Assembly (NCBI GenBank): GCA_005878385.1
Contig: VBMN01000075.1
Coordinates: forward strand, 1-37,368
Source of the DNA: Methanobacteriota archaeon
GTDB lineage: Archaea; Thermoplasmatota; Thermoplasmata; RBG-16-68-12
DNA: 37,368 nt
Direction of reading: 5' to 3'
Shown here: one piece after another, positions 7,866 through 15,808 of the stretch
Numbering within the stretch: the stretch's first letter is position 1
Layout: every line of letters starts with the position of its first letter
Position numbers and translations under genes: made by a program
Notes under the pieces: generated by a model
The model's input: the letters and a program-made list of their open reading frames with translations, nothing else
Databases searched by the model: none
Told to the model about the DNA's origin: nothing

Positions 7866-9623
7866 ATGCAGTTCGCCCGGGTCGTCGAGGTCTACGACCG
7901 GATCGAGGCCACGACGAAACGCCTCGAGATGACGAATCTGCTCGTCGGTCTATTGCGCGCCACCCCGCCCGCCGACCTCGATGAGGTCGTGTACCTCACT
8001 CAAGGGCGCATCCACCCGGATTACATGGGCATCGAGCTCGGGCTCGCAGAGAAAATGGTGATCCGTGTACTCGCATACGCGACGGGACTTGAGGAGGAAC
8101 GGATCGAGACGATGTGGCGGGATAAAGGGGATCTCGGCCTCGTCGCGGAGGAGGCGATTGCCTCCCGGCGGCAGAAACCGCTCGAGTCGACCCCTCTCAC
8201 GGTCGCCAAGGTCTACGACAACCTCGACGCGATCGCGCGCGAGTCGGGCGAAGGAAGCCAAGACCGAAAGATCCGCCTGCTTTCGGATCTCCTCAGCAAC
8301 GCGACTCCACGGGAGGCGAAGTACATCGTTCGGATGGTGGTCGGCAAGATGCGACTCGGCGTCGCCGACATGACGATCATCGACGCGTTGGCAACGACCT
8401 TCGCCACGAAGGCCGACCGCGACCGCGTCGAGCGCGCGTACAACGTGTCGTCAGACCTCGGTGAGGTCGCCCGCGTGATCGCCGCGAAGGGGCTCAAGGG
8501 CCTGGACGAGGTCCGTCTGAAGCTCTTCCGTCCGATCCGTGCGATGCTCGCGGAGCGGCTCGAAACCCTGGAGGAAATCGTCCAGCGGATGGGCAAGGCC
8601 GCGTTGGAATACAAGTACGACGGACTGCGCGTCCAGGCGCACATCTCGCCGAGCAAGATCCAACTCTTCTCGCGTCATCTGGAGGACATCACAGGCCAGT
8701 TCCCTGAGATCCTTGAGGGCCTCCGAAAATTGTCGGTCGACCGCGAAACGATCGTCGAGGGCGAGGCCGTTCCGGTCGACGCGAACACGGGTGAGTTCCT
8801 TCCGTTCCAAGAGGTCAGCCGGCGACGCGGTCGGAAGACGGACGTGGAGCGGATGGCGAAGGAATTCCCGGTCACCCTGTTCACATTCGACTGTCTCCTG
8901 CGCGGCGAGGAGGATCTCACACCGCGTCCGTATTCGGAGCGTCGGAAGGCCCTTGAGACCGTCATCAACGTGAGCGAGGGGATTCGGCATTCGACCGTCC
9001 GCGTGACGGACGATGTGAAGGAAGCGGAGAGGTTCTTCGACGAAGCGTTACAAGCGGGCTGTGAGGGCCTCATGGCGAAGGCACTCGATTCCCCATACGA
9101 GGCCGGGGCTCGCGGATATCAGTGGATCAAGTTCAAGAAGGAGTACAGCGCCGCGCTGAGCGACACGATTGACCTCGTCGTCGTCGGGGCGTTCGCAGGG
9201 CGAGGGAAGCGCGCGGGCTCCTACGGAGCCCTCCTCATGGCGGCGTACGATGAGGCCTCGGACGTATTCCGCACGACGTGCAAACTCGGGACCGGCTTCG
9301 ACGATGAGACCTTGCGCCAGTTCCCCGAAAAACTGAAGGCGGCGCGACGCGAACGGCGGCCGGCACGGGTCGATTCCAAGATCGAGCCCGACATCTGGTT
9401 CAATCCGGAAGTCGTGCTCGAGGTCCGTGGGGCCGAACTCACCGTGAGCCCGGTGCATACCGCAGCCTGGGATGCGATTCGATCAGGCGCAGGGCTCGCG
9501 GTTCGGTTCCCGCGCTTCACGGGTCGATGGCGAGAGGACAAAGGACCCGAGGACGCCACGACCGTGAAGGAACTTCTCGAAATGTACCGCGGACAACTGA
9601 AACGGACGAAAGGGTCGCACTAG
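7866..9623 (+). CDS. lig: ATP-dependent DNA ligase
   Basis: A 585-residue archaeal replicative-type DNA ligase that seals nicks in Okazaki fragments and repair patches. The N-terminal helical DNA-binding domain occupies about residues 1-225. The nucleotidyltransferase domain follows, with adenylation motif I KYDGLR and catalytic Lys250. Motif IV is EGLMAKALDSPYEAG and motif V is WIKFKKEY. The C-terminal OB domain ends with FPRFTGRWREDK. Length matches archaeal and eukaryotic ligase I cores. The ATG at 7866 is one codon after a TTG at 7863 and lies 29 bases from the TATA box. The TAG stop interlocks through CTAG with the stop of the convergent HAD gene. Confidence 0.96.
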   Translation: MQFARVVEVYDRIEATTKRLEMTNLLVGLLRATPPADLDEVVYLTQGRIHPDYMGIELGLAEKMVIRVLAYATGLEEERIETMWRDKGDLGLVAEEAIASRRQKPLESTPLTVAKVYDNLDAIARESGEGSQDRKIRLLSDLLSNATPREAKYIVRMVVGKMRLGVADMTIIDALATTFATKADRDRVERAYNVSSDLGEVARVIAAKGLKGLDEVRLKLFRPIRAMLAERLETLEEIVQRMGKAALEYKYDGLRVQAHISPSKIQLFSRHLEDITGQFPEILEGLRKLSVDRETIVEGEAVPVDANTGEFLPFQEVSRRRGRKTDVERMAKEFPVTLFTFDCLLRGEEDLTPRPYSERRKALETVINVSEGIRHSTVRVTDDVKEAERFFDEALQAGCEGLMAKALDSPYEAGARGYQWIKFKKEYSAALSDTIDLVVVGAFAGRGKRAGSYGALLMAAYDEASDVFRTTCKLGTGFDDETLRQFPEKLKAARRERRPARVDSKIEPDIWFNPEVVLEVRGAELTVSPVHTAAWDAIRSGAGLAVRFPRFTGRWREDKGPEDATTVKELLEMYRGQLKRTKGSH

Positions 9624-10366
9624 CCCGCATCCGCGGAACGGAGTCGTCCGGTCGACGAGTATTGCCGGAGTGCCGCAGGAAACCCCCGCGGGTCTAAAAG
9701 GTGCAGACTCCCAGCCGGGAGCTCGCTCGACCGATCGATCGGTTGGGAGCCGAAGAGGCACGTCGCCATCCCGAGCGCGGCCGCCCCATGGAGGTCTTGA
9801 GCCGAATCGGAGACGAAGATGCTCCGATCGGCAGGTGCGTGGAGCGCGCGAAGGGCGGCTTCGTAGATGGACGGGTTCGGCTTGTACGCCTTCACGTCCT
9901 CGGAGGTAACGATCACGTCGAAGTAGGCGGCCAGGGGCAGATGGCGCAGGAGCCGGTTCACATTCTCCCGATCGCCGTCGGTCACGATCGCCAAGCCGGC
10001 AGAAAGGCTCCGGACCTCCTTGAGCCATTCCTCGGTCACACCCTGAACGAAGTGGACGCGCGTCTCGAAATCATTCCATCCTTCCCGCAGGATCGTCCCC
10101 GCGGCGGCGTCGCTCACACGGATTCCGCGTCCTTGCAGAATCTGCGCCATCACGGCCGACGCCACCTGGAATTCCGACACGAAACGCTGGTCCGGATCCC
10201 GCGGCATCGCGCGAGACGCATCGACGATCCACCGGCGCACGAGGTCGGCGACGTCTCCTTGGAGCGTCGGATATTTTGCGGCAAGATTGGCCGCGAGGGA
10301 GACGAGGAGCTCCCTCAAATCGACAAGGGTCTCTCCCAAATCGAAGAGGACGAACGGCTTCGGCAC
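9620..10366 (-). CDS. HAD-superfamily hydrolase
   Basis: About 248 residues from GTG at 10366 (MPKPFVLFDLGETLVD). Motif I is FDLGETL, where the usual second Asp of DxDxT is Gly, as in several YihX-like HAD phosphatases. Motif II is the TDGD region, motif III is the Lys of VKAYKPNPSIY and motif IV is FVSDSAQD. A helical cap at about residues 20-90 makes it a subfamily I HAD, probably a small-molecule phosphatase of unknown substrate. GAGGGAG five bases before GTG 10366 decides the start; longer frames from GTG 10372 or GTG 10408 are possible. The gene follows the FAD oxidoreductase after 31 bases, without a promoter of its own, so the two are probably one operon. Confidence 0.85.
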   Translation of the reverse strand: MPKPFVLFDLGETLVDLRELLVSLAANLAAKYPTLQGDVADLVRRWIVDASRAMPRDPDQRFVSEFQVASAVMAQILQGRGIRVSDAAAGTILREGWNDFETRVHFVQGVTEEWLKEVRSLSAGLAIVTDGDRENVNRLLRHLPLAAYFDVIVTSEDVKAYKPNPSIYEAALRALHAPADRSIFVSDSAQDLHGAAALGMATCLFGSQPIDRSSELPAGSLHLLDPRGFPAALRQYSSTGRLRSADAG

Positions 10367-10397
10367 CGTCACTCCCTCGTGGAATCGACCAGCGAAT

Positions 10398-11417
10398 TCA
10401 GAATCCACGCGCCTCCCGCCGCTTTATGTATTCTTGGAGGGTGATGTCGGGACCGAGGGCTCCGATCATCCTGTCGTAGTCCTCGTTCGAGGCTTTGTTC
10501 ATTTTCTCGCGCATCGCATTTGCATGCTCGAACTCCAATCCGAATGCGTCGCGCAACAGGGCGCGGTAGTCCAGGCCTTCGAGCAAGGAACGGGCGGCCA
10601 GTCCGCCCGTGATCACGGAGTAGCGAAATCCGAATCCGGCCACCGCGTCCTGGAATCCACCCGCTTCGCCCGCCAGGAGCGTGCCGTCTCGGACTGCCCT
10701 GGAAATCGGTTCCGGAGCAAAATACGCGCGGCCGAGGATTCGCCCGACCCGCTTTCCCGTGCCCACGATCTCGCGGATCCAAGGGATATCGAAGGCCTTC
10801 TCCGTCCGGGCGAGGAGTCGATCGAAATCGAGTTCGCTCCAGGAGACGCTATAGAGAGAGTGGAATCCGATCCCGGGCGTGATGGCAAAGTATCCGCCCG
10901 GCGCGACGTCGTTGTCGAACAACGCGTAGGCGGTGTCTCGACTCAGGCGACTGCCGTTCTCGCTAATCGAGTAACCCGCTCCGAGGATGTTGTATCCATC
11001 CGGCGGAGGTCCGGTGGCTGCGATGTCGACGTTCGACGCATCGATTTCTTCCTCGAAGTGAAACTGCGCCCCGGCCGCCTTCGCGCGCTCGAACAAAATC
11101 TGATCCACGGTATGCTCCTCTCGACCGCGCATGAACAGGTAGTGCGCGGGTCCGCGAATCACGTTCCTCGCGTGGGGAGAACATCGAATCGTCGCTTGTA
11201 CCGTGCTGAACGGAGGGATGTCGAATCCGAACGACCGCAACTCATCGAGGACGTCTCGCTCCCGGTAGTTCCGGATTCCCTCCGTGTGAGGTCCCGAGCT
11301 AGGGAGGAGCCGGGATTTCCGCTCGTACACGTCCACGGGTCGCCCGGCTTTCGAGAGCACATACGCGGCGGTCAATCCGGCGAGACCTGCGCCCGCAATC
11401 CGAACCGCTTCCGCCAC
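10398..11417 (-). CDS. NAD(P)/FAD-dependent oxidoreductase, geranylgeranyl-reductase-like
   Basis: A 339-residue flavoprotein. The N-terminal dinucleotide site is GAGLAGLTAAYVLSKAG, followed by the acidic strand end VDVYE that binds the FAD ribose. A C-terminal LLAGEAGGFQDAVAGFGFRYSV segment is the second FAD contact, typical of the geranylgeranyl reductase and p-hydroxybenzoate hydroxylase fold. Archaeal relatives saturate isoprenoid chains of membrane lipids, but many paralogs have unknown substrates, and this one is shorter than canonical GGR. It starts at GTG 11417. A minus-strand AACTTATTTT at 11441-11450, 29 bases upstream, indicates a leaderless message. Likely operon with the HAD gene downstream. 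Confidence 0.85.
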   Translation of the reverse strand: MAEAVRIAGAGLAGLTAAYVLSKAGRPVDVYERKSRLLPSSGPHTEGIRNYRERDVLDELRSFGFDIPPFSTVQATIRCSPHARNVIRGPAHYLFMRGREEHTVDQILFERAKAAGAQFHFEEEIDASNVDIAATGPPPDGYNILGAGYSISENGSRLSRDTAYALFDNDVAPGGYFAITPGIGFHSLYSVSWSELDFDRLLARTEKAFDIPWIREIVGTGKRVGRILGRAYFAPEPISRAVRDGTLLAGEAGGFQDAVAGFGFRYSVITGGLAARSLLEGLDYRALLRDAFGLEFEHANAMREKMNKASNEDYDRMIGALGPDITLQEYIKRREARGF

Positions 11418-11440
11418 GGCGGCGGAATCGTTCCGACGAC

Positions 11441-11450
11441 AAAATAAGTT
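11441..11450 (-). promoter_or_regulatory. TATA box of the FAD oxidoreductase gene
   Basis: AACTTATTTT on the minus strand, centred 29 bases before the GTG at 11417. This spacing supports GTG as the true start. Confidence 0.5.
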
Positions 11451-11512
11451 CTCCTATCCAGATGTTACGATTTCACCGGGGACAGGGCTTCCAATCGGAC
11501 CCGGAAACCCCC

Positions 11513-11524
11513 GTTTATATATGG
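11513..11524 (+). promoter_or_regulatory. TATA box of a multi-TM sensor-like gene
   Basis: GTTTATATATGG is the strongest TATA box in the window. The first in-frame ATG of the following gene is 11586, so its message should carry a leader of about 40 bases, unlike most neighbours. An ATG inside the box (11521) opens an unrelated frame. Confidence 0.55.
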
Positions 11525-11585
11525 CCTACCTCATATTGAAATCGCTCCCCAATGGACTCGACCCTGTTGCGGTCTACGTGAACCG

Positions 11586-12707
11586 ATGGACATCTACGAC
11601 CTGCTACGCGTCCTCCCTCTCGCGTCGGCAGCCACCTGGTTCGTCTTGGCAGCGCTCCAGGTCTACCGAGACCGAATCCACACCTGGACGGAGACGTTCT
11701 TCCTCTTCTCATGCATCTTCGCGGGACTCTACGCCGTCTGGGACTATCTGTTCTTCACCGCTGGCGATGAGAGCTTCGCCCGGTTTGCCGGCCTCGTGTC
11801 GCTCTCGACCTCCATCGTGACGGCGATGTTCTTGCTCCTGTTCACGCTCGTCTACATCGACCGCATGCGACGAGTGTACTGGTCCCTCAGTGTGGTCACA
11901 ATCGCGATCCTGGTCCTAGTCTGGAGTTTCGGGCTGGAAGGAGTCATGCGGGCCCCGGGATCGGGCCTATGGCTTCCCCTGTTCAACGAAACCGTGTTCC
12001 TGATCGTCCTCGTGTACATCGCGGGGTATAGCATCGGCGGTGTGGTGAACCTCTATCGGCTGCACCGGATCGTTCGGAAGGCATCCCCGCAGTTGGCACG
12101 GAGGACCCAGGGTTTCCTGATCGTCTTCACGCTCATCCTCGTCCTCGGACTGGGCACGAACGGAGCGCTCGGGGCCCTCCGGTCGAACATCCCGCCGCCG
12201 TTCTCGACCTTGCTCCTGATCATCGCGGGAGCGACCATTTACACCCTATACCCGGGGAGCCGTCAGCGAATTTCCGAGGCGGTCCGCCGTTTCCAGTCCC
12301 GCCGCTACTCGATCAAAGCCTCGTTCCTCACGTTTGAGGATGGAACGTTGATCGGTTCGAAGGCGCGGCCGGGCGAGACGGTCATCGACCAAGATCTCTT
12401 CGGAGCGACGCTCGATGTGATCCAGAACTTCATGCGAACTTCGTTCCCGATCCTTCGAGGGAAATCCCTCAGCTCGATCAGCCACGGCACCTACACGTTG
12501 GTCGTGGAACGGGCTCGGCACACTTACCTGACAGTCGTCCTCGAGGGCGAGGAAACGGATCAACTCCGGAGACAGATGCGGGACCTGCTCCTTGATTTCG
12601 AGACGACGAACCGAGCCGTTCTCGCGCAGTGGCGGGGCATGCCCGCGGAAGCGAAGGGGACGGACGACATGTTGTCGGCGTTCTTTGCGGAAGCCCCGCT
12701 GCTCTAG
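11586..12707 (+). CDS. Seven-TM sensor-like membrane protein with cytosolic C-terminal domain
   Basis: 373 residues. About seven hydrophobic helices fill residues 5-220, resembling the seven-TM N-terminal sensor regions of some histidine kinases. After a basic stretch (SRQRISEAVRRFQSRRYS) comes a soluble domain of about 130 residues. It begins SFLTFEDGTLIGSKARPGE and contains LFGATLDVIQNFM, ending with helices DQLRRQMRDLLLDFE. The strand/helix order and the phrase DGTLIGS recall a roadblock- or longin-like regulatory domain, but this is only a resemblance. There is no kinase or ATPase motif, so it probably signals through a partner. The gene converges on 12704-13765, and the two TAG stops share CTAG. 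Confidence 0.75.
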   Translation: MDIYDLLRVLPLASAATWFVLAALQVYRDRIHTWTETFFLFSCIFAGLYAVWDYLFFTAGDESFARFAGLVSLSTSIVTAMFLLLFTLVYIDRMRRVYWSLSVVTIAILVLVWSFGLEGVMRAPGSGLWLPLFNETVFLIVLVYIAGYSIGGVVNLYRLHRIVRKASPQLARRTQGFLIVFTLILVLGLGTNGALGALRSNIPPPFSTLLLIIAGATIYTLYPGSRQRISEAVRRFQSRRYSIKASFLTFEDGTLIGSKARPGETVIDQDLFGATLDVIQNFMRTSFPILRGKSLSSISHGTYTLVVERARHTYLTVVLEGEETDQLRRQMRDLLLDFETTNRAVLAQWRGMPAEAKGTDDMLSAFFAEAPLL

Positions 12708-13765
12708 GCGTACACCTGGATGAGACCCACGGGTGAACCGAGGACGAACAGCTTCCGCGGCTTCGGTCGGAGGCGAATAATCTTCTGCCGGAGCTTGATC
12801 TCCCGGTCTCGGTACCGGGCTTTCATTTCGTCGACCGACGCGTACGTCTTCGACAACGATTCTCCCTGATGGAGCAGCTTCGACAGATAGGACACCGCCA
12901 CCATGGCCGCATATTCCTCGAAGTTCCAGTTGCTGTGAACCGACCCATTCTGCGAATACACGTACGAGGCCCGTCGCATCCTCGTGGGGATCCAACCGCC
13001 GGCGATCCCGAGTTTCGTGTGCCGGACGACCACGTCGATCATCGGAAGGAGGTCGAGCAGTTCCCTCCCGTGCGGCGTCAGGAACCATTCCTCCTCGTAG
13101 TCCATGAGGAAATGCGCATCGAACTTCGCTTCTTCCGGCATCGGGAAGGCTCTGCGGAACGCGCCCTCCAGCTCATAGCCGGAGCCGAGTCCTTCCAGGT
13201 GAATCGCGATCCCGTGTCGACGGGCATAATGGCGGAACGGATCGATGCCTTTCGCGAGGACATCGAGGAACCGCTTCGTTTCCTCCGGGCCGCGCTCTCG
13301 GTTGTACGCGGTGTGCGTCAGGATCACGTTCGACTTCGCACCGAGGCTCGCGAGGCTGTGGACCAAGGCGAGGCAGTACAGACCCGCGTCCGCTTCCACA
13401 TCGTATTCGACCGGCACGGAAAGCGTGGATCGCGTCCCGTCCGGTATGTCGTACATGACGAGGTCCCGTACGCCGAGGAGCGCCTTGTCCGGATCCACCC
13501 CGAGGCCGAGGGAATGAGAGAGGGCCTCCCACGACTCGGCAAACGAAGCACGAATCGCCTCCGGCGTCGCGAGTTGCAGCGCCCCTCCACTCCGGGCCGG
13601 GAGTGGCGTTTGTCCGTCCACGTAGTCCGCGGATTCCACGAGGCTCTGAAAGAGGTCCTCCTGGAGGCGGTCGTCGACGGGCTCGGCGTCGATGGAATCA
13701 GGGGGTTCCAATCCTGGTTCTTCGGGGGGCGCGGGCGACGTCTTAGGCGAGCTGTTCGCGGTCAC
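12704..13765 (-). CDS. Unknown conserved protein, faint cis-prenyltransferase resemblance
   Basis: A 353-residue soluble protein starting at GTG 13765. The first 60 or so residues are acidic, Pro-rich and probably disordered. The rest looks globular. Segments such as IAIHLEGLGSGYEL, LPMIDVVVRHTKLGIAGGW and SNWNFEEYAAMVAVSYLSKL fall in the same order as the C-terminal half of undecaprenyl diphosphate synthases (D-x-x-x-R followed by an aromatic/Glu-rich segment). The canonical N-terminal D-G-N-x-R motif of that family is not visible, so I do not assign the function. The C-terminus is basic. A TATA-containing inverted repeat lies about 45 bases upstream, in the region shared with the ribbon-helix-helix gene. 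Confidence 0.7.
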   Translation of the reverse strand: MTANSSPKTSPAPPEEPGLEPPDSIDAEPVDDRLQEDLFQSLVESADYVDGQTPLPARSGGALQLATPEAIRASFAESWEALSHSLGLGVDPDKALLGVRDLVMYDIPDGTRSTLSVPVEYDVEADAGLYCLALVHSLASLGAKSNVILTHTAYNRERGPEETKRFLDVLAKGIDPFRHYARRHGIAIHLEGLGSGYELEGAFRRAFPMPEEAKFDAHFLMDYEEEWFLTPHGRELLDLLPMIDVVVRHTKLGIAGGWIPTRMRRASYVYSQNGSVHSNWNFEEYAAMVAVSYLSKLLHQGESLSKTYASVDEMKARYRDREIKLRQKIIRLRPKPRKLFVLGSPVGLIQVYA

Positions 13766-13803
13766 GGAAAGAACCCTCTCCCACTGTTCCCAGGAGTGAT
13801 TAT

Positions 13804-13817
13804 CAGTTATTTAACTG
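13804..13817 (-). promoter_or_regulatory. Inverted repeat over a TATA-like box, divergent promoter
   Basis: CAGTTA-TT-TAACTG is a perfect 6-bp inverted repeat that reads AGTTAAATAACT on the minus strand. It is centred about 45 bases before the GTG at 13765 and adjoins the three direct repeats. It could be both the promoter of the 353-residue gene and a regulator site. Confidence 0.45.
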
Positions 13818-13845
13818 CTACGAATGCTACGAATTGCTACCGAAT
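13817..13845. repeat. Three 9-10-bp tandem repeats, candidate operator
   Basis: Units GCTACGAAT (13817-13825), GCTACGAATT (13826-13835) and GCTACCGAAT (13836-13845) follow one another directly. The period is close to one helical turn, so equivalent faces align, as in operators bound cooperatively by ribbon-helix-helix dimers. The ribbon-helix-helix gene starts 48 bases downstream. Confidence 0.6.
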
Positions 13846-13866
13846 GACGGCTTCTGTAGAAACGAT

Positions 13867-13873
13867 GAAATAG
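13867..13873 (+). promoter_or_regulatory. Possible TATA-like box of the ribbon-helix-helix gene
   Basis: GAAATAG is centred about 24 bases before GTG 13894. It is weak by sequence but at the spacing expected for a leaderless message. Confidence 0.3.
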
Positions 13874-13893
13874 GCCCGGGACGATCCGGGACC

Positions 13894-14103
13894 GTGGCGC
13901 GAACCGTCACCTCGAAGCACGCGGAAAAGATCCAGTTCAACATCCGCGTGGACGAGCAGGTCCTCACGCGATTCCGAGAGTACTGCCGCCGCAACGGCCT
14001 CGATCCGCAAGGACAGATCGTACTGTTCATGCAGAGGGTTCTCGATACGGAATTCGATTTTCAGGAGCGGCTGTGGTCGGCCCTGAAGGCGGAGACCCCT
14101 TGA
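13894..14103 (+). CDS. Small ribbon-helix-helix DNA-binding protein
   Basis: A 69-residue protein from GTG 13894. KIQFNIRVDEQVLTRFREYC supplies the N-terminal beta strand and first helix, and NGLDPQGQIVLFMQRVLDTEF the turn and second helix of an Arc/CopG-type fold, which binds DNA as a dimer through the paired strands. A longer frame from TTG 13834 adds residues with no regulator-like character and would run through the direct repeats, so GTG is preferred. Its 3' end overlaps the convergent DUF835 gene by 77 bases. The three tandem repeats just upstream are a plausible autoregulatory operator. No toxin gene is adjacent, so an antitoxin role is not supported. Confidence 0.72.
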   Translation: MARTVTSKHAEKIQFNIRVDEQVLTRFREYCRRNGLDPQGQIVLFMQRVLDTEFDFQERLWSALKAETP

Positions 14104-15808
14104 GCATCGACTGCGAGACGCTAGTGTCGAACCGCCGTGCGAGCATCGCGAGCTCCTGCGGCGACAACGCCTCCGGTGCCACGGTGAGGAAGAGCCGGCA
14201 ACCATGAATGCTCGCGATGTCAAGGGCGTCCTTCACGAACGGGAGCCAGGAACGCAGGTCCACATAGAGGGCCAACTGCTCGAGGCCGACGAGCACGATG
14301 TCCATGCCCGCATGTGCGGCGGCGTAGTTCCCGATCGCCCGACGCCCTTCCGTGTCGAGGGCTTTTGGACGGACGCATGGGACCCCGGGTTCCGGCTGGT
14401 CCGTGACCCATACGATCTCGAAGCGGTCGCCATATCGCAGCCGCGCCTTCGCCGGATGCTCCGTGGTTAGGAGCAGACCGCGCCGGGCGCCGACGAGGGG
14501 CAACGCAACGGGGGCGTCCTGCGAGTTGATCGTCATCAGGACGTGTTCCGCACCCGGCGTGGAGGGTGCAATGGCCTCCTGGATCTCGAGGACCCGGTCG
14601 GTGGAACCACGGAGGAGCGCGAGCTGGTCGGGAAGGAATGTGCCGACGCCCGCCGCGACGATCACCGTGCCTTTCGAGGCGCTCGCTTGGTTCGTCACGC
14701 GTTTCAGGAATCGTGCGACCGCCTCGAAGCCCGCGAGGATGGCCAGGTAGTCGAGGTCGTCCAGGAGGACGGCGGTCCCGGGATTCTCACGAAGGAACTT
14801 CATCACGGTGTGCACGAGCTCAAAGTCGAGTGCGTTCGGTCGCACGGTGCGACCTTCGTTTGCCACGGCAGTAATCCAGAGGATCGGAGTGCGCTCAAGT
14901 CCGAAGCGAACCGCGACGCGCGAGGGGGGAAGGCCGGTGACGCACAGACCCGGCGTGGCGGACACGATGTCTCGGAACGCGCCCATGGCGGCGCTGCGGC
15001 CGTTCTCGAGGACGAGGTAGTTGAGGCCGGGCTCCAGACGATGACGCGGAGCCCGAGTGACCTGGACCTCGGTGACCGGTTCAATCACGAGATAGCGATA
15101 GCGCGCGACGGCGTACGCGATGAAGATCGACCACATCAGCGTGTACACGGATCCGAGGCCCACTCGCGTGTCGCTCGCCGTGAGCAGCGGCCAGAGGAGC
15201 TCCGTCACGGCCGCGGGCACCGTCCCCAGCAGGAGCCCTCCAAGGACCACGCCGAGCATGCGGCGGCTCGGACCTTTCCGGACCCGCCAATACGATCGGA
15301 CGAAGAGGGCCACACCGAAGAACATCCACAGGCCGAACACGGGTGCGAAGTAGGGGTACGTCGGAGCGACGTGGGCACTCGGACCGAAGGCGTTCGATGA
15401 AACCCCATCGATGATCAGCCCTGTCATCGAGATAAGATAGGCCCACGCAACGAAGGGGGCGTAGACGAGGGCCACAGCCCACGGCCGACGAATCCAGTCG
15501 CTTTTCGTCGGATAGGTCAGGGCGAGATGGTACAGTGTCGCCGGCACCAAGGCGATCGCGACCCAGGTGAAGCGCGCCCAGAACAGGAGGACGTCGGGCG
15601 AAACGCCGGTCGCGAAGGAACGTTGGACCGACTCCCCAAGGTCCCACAGGACGAAGGCGAGCATGACCAGGAGGACCGATCGGTTCGCGGAGCCGCGCGG
15701 GTTCACGCCGAACACGTAGGCTCCGAGGAAGGCGCTCACGAGCAAGGCCGCAATTGGGAGGATGGCCCCGGGGGCGAGAACGAATGCGATGGAGGGGCCC
15801 GCGGTCAT
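14027..15808 (-). CDS. Seven-TM membrane protein with two DUF835 domains
   Basis: 593 residues. Residues about 10-235 hold seven TM helices of the histidine-kinase N-terminal seven-TM type (FVLWDLGESVQRSFATG is a typical piece). Two DUF835 domains follow. The first, about 255-400, runs from GLNYLVLENGRSAAMGAFRD through TAVLLDDLDYLAILAGF to STDRVLEI. The second, about 430-575, includes DIVLVGLEQLALYVDL. DUF835 looks like a RecA/KaiC-type fold with a Walker-B-like strand but no P-loop, so probably no ATPase activity. Its start overlaps the stop of the upstream RAD55-like ATPase by 4 bases (ATGA), implying coupled synthesis and perhaps a complex. The 3' end overlaps the ribbon-helix-helix gene by 77 bases. 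Confidence 0.85.
   Translation of the reverse strand: MTAGPSIAFVLAPGAILPIAALLVSAFLGAYVFGVNPRGSANRSVLLVMLAFVLWDLGESVQRSFATGVSPDVLLFWARFTWVAIALVPATLYHLALTYPTKSDWIRRPWAVALVYAPFVAWAYLISMTGLIIDGVSSNAFGPSAHVAPTYPYFAPVFGLWMFFGVALFVRSYWRVRKGPSRRMLGVVLGGLLLGTVPAAVTELLWPLLTASDTRVGLGSVYTLMWSIFIAYAVARYRYLVIEPVTEVQVTRAPRHRLEPGLNYLVLENGRSAAMGAFRDIVSATPGLCVTGLPPSRVAVRFGLERTPILWITAVANEGRTVRPNALDFELVHTVMKFLRENPGTAVLLDDLDYLAILAGFEAVARFLKRVTNQASASKGTVIVAAGVGTFLPDQLALLRGSTDRVLEIQEAIAPSTPGAEHVLMTINSQDAPVALPLVGARRGLLLTTEHPAKARLRYGDRFEIVWVTDQPEPGVPCVRPKALDTEGRRAIGNYAAAHAGMDIVLVGLEQLALYVDLRSWLPFVKDALDIASIHGCRLFLTVAPEALSPQELAMLARRFDTSVSQSMLKGSPPSGPTTAAPENRIPYREPSA

Noticed and set aside
13894-14103. Ribbon-helix-helix protein as antitoxin
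   Set aside because: No toxin-like ORF is adjacent on the same strand; the convergent gene is a membrane DUF835 protein.
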